Assembly: GCF_008124875.1 (NCBI RefSeq)
Contig: NZ_VNIA01000002.1
Span: forward strand, 730,134-794,133
Source of the DNA: Tenacibaculum adriaticum
Lineage (GTDB): Bacteria > Bacteroidota > Bacteroidia > Flavobacteriales > Flavobacteriaceae
Direction of reading: 5' to 3'
DNA length: 64,000 nt
The notes beneath the pieces were generated by a model that was not told where the DNA came from, did not search any database, and saw only the letters and a list, made by a program, of their open reading frames with translations. Shown here one piece after another: positions 63,947 to 64,000 of this stretch; position 1 is the first letter of the stretch; the number at the start of each line of letters is the position of its first letter. The position numbers and the translations under genes were made by a program.

Positions 63947-64000
63947 TTAAACCAAAGTACTTTTATAATTTGCATCATAAGGCAATCCGCTTTTTACAAT
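63947..64000 (-). CDS. 3' end of a minus-strand gene (C-terminal 17 codons)
   Basis: The minus strand is open from the window edge to a TAA at 63949..63947 and reads VKSGLPYDANYKSTLV at its end, a compact protein-like C-terminus in contrast to the other frames. It is convergent with the serine hydrolase, 50 bases away. I cannot identify the family. The rest lies outside the window. Confidence 0.4.
   Translation of the reverse strand: MVKSGLPYDANYKSTLV

Overview
The window looks like chromosomal DNA of a marine-type Flavobacteriaceae (Bacteroidota), close to the Tenacibaculum/Polaribacter kind. The grounds are low GC, A-rich leaders in place of Shine-Dalgarno sites, many perfect Bacteroidota -7 boxes (TAnnTTTG), and several lineage markers: a PorD-like type IX secretion protein, Bacteroidota-type RNA polymerase omega, 2TM-domain proteins, a GH92 mannosidase beside a FucP-type transporter, a zeaxanthin-type crt cluster, and an arginine operon with a succinylornithine-type carbamoyltransferase. 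I see no tRNA, rRNA, CRISPR array, transposase or prophage. Apart from one orphan lipoprotein gene it reads as ordinary vertically inherited chromosome.

Layout. 1-4.1 kb: the 3' end of an outer-membrane receptor gene, a small lipoprotein gene, histidine-degradation genes hutI and hutG with a REP-like hairpin between them, and an XRE regulator/membrane protein pair with tandem operators. 4.3-7.6 kb: a LytS/LytTR two-component operon with three 2TM domains. 7.6-16.8 kb: a regulatory leader carrying two short arginine-rich reading frames, then a tightly coupled operon GNAT-argG-argC-proC-argD-argF'-argB-argE-argH. 16.8-21.3 kb, opposite strand: a CarH-like B12-binding MerR regulator followed by crtI-crtB-crtZ-crtY (carotenoid synthesis to zeaxanthin). 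21.3-23 kb: an ECF sigma factor, a membrane protein and a small beta-barrel protein. 23-31.8 kb: threonine aldolase, prfB, an ArsC-like protein, a sugar transporter with a GH92 mannosidase, a glycosyltransferase, a DUF3050 protein and fabI. 31.8-36.8 kb: bamD-rpoZ-coaBC-porD-recN, an envelope and housekeeping cluster. 36.9-46.4 kb: ferritin, dapA, a phytase-like lipoprotein, a DoxX-like protein, a YhhN protein, ligA, DinB, a long GAPDH and htrA. 46.5-52.3 kb: dapF-GNAT-mltG, a lysozyme-like gene without a normal start codon, an RsmI-like methylase, a protein tyrosine phosphatase and dnaA. 52.5-64 kb: a thioesterase, a cobalamin adenosyltransferase, a DUF2795 protein, secA, a LpxH-like phosphoesterase with a glycosyltransferase, ung, mutS2, and a serine hydrolase with TPRs. 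The last 54 bases look like the 3' end of a further minus-strand gene.

The most interesting regions are two regulatory ones. (1) The 456-base non-coding stretch before the arginine operon holds two short frames, one ending in Lys-Arg-Arg-Arg-stop and one with four Arg codons near its end. Each is followed by a hairpin with a short T tract, and the second hairpin can be replaced by a competing pairing. This fits an arginine-sensing transcription attenuator. (2) The carotenoid cluster has shared sequence elements (an 8-base half-site overlapping the -7 boxes of the CarH-like gene and crtI, and a 12-base palindrome upstream of both crtI and the sigma factor gene), which could be the operators of the B12/light regulator. 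Both are inferences from sequence alone.
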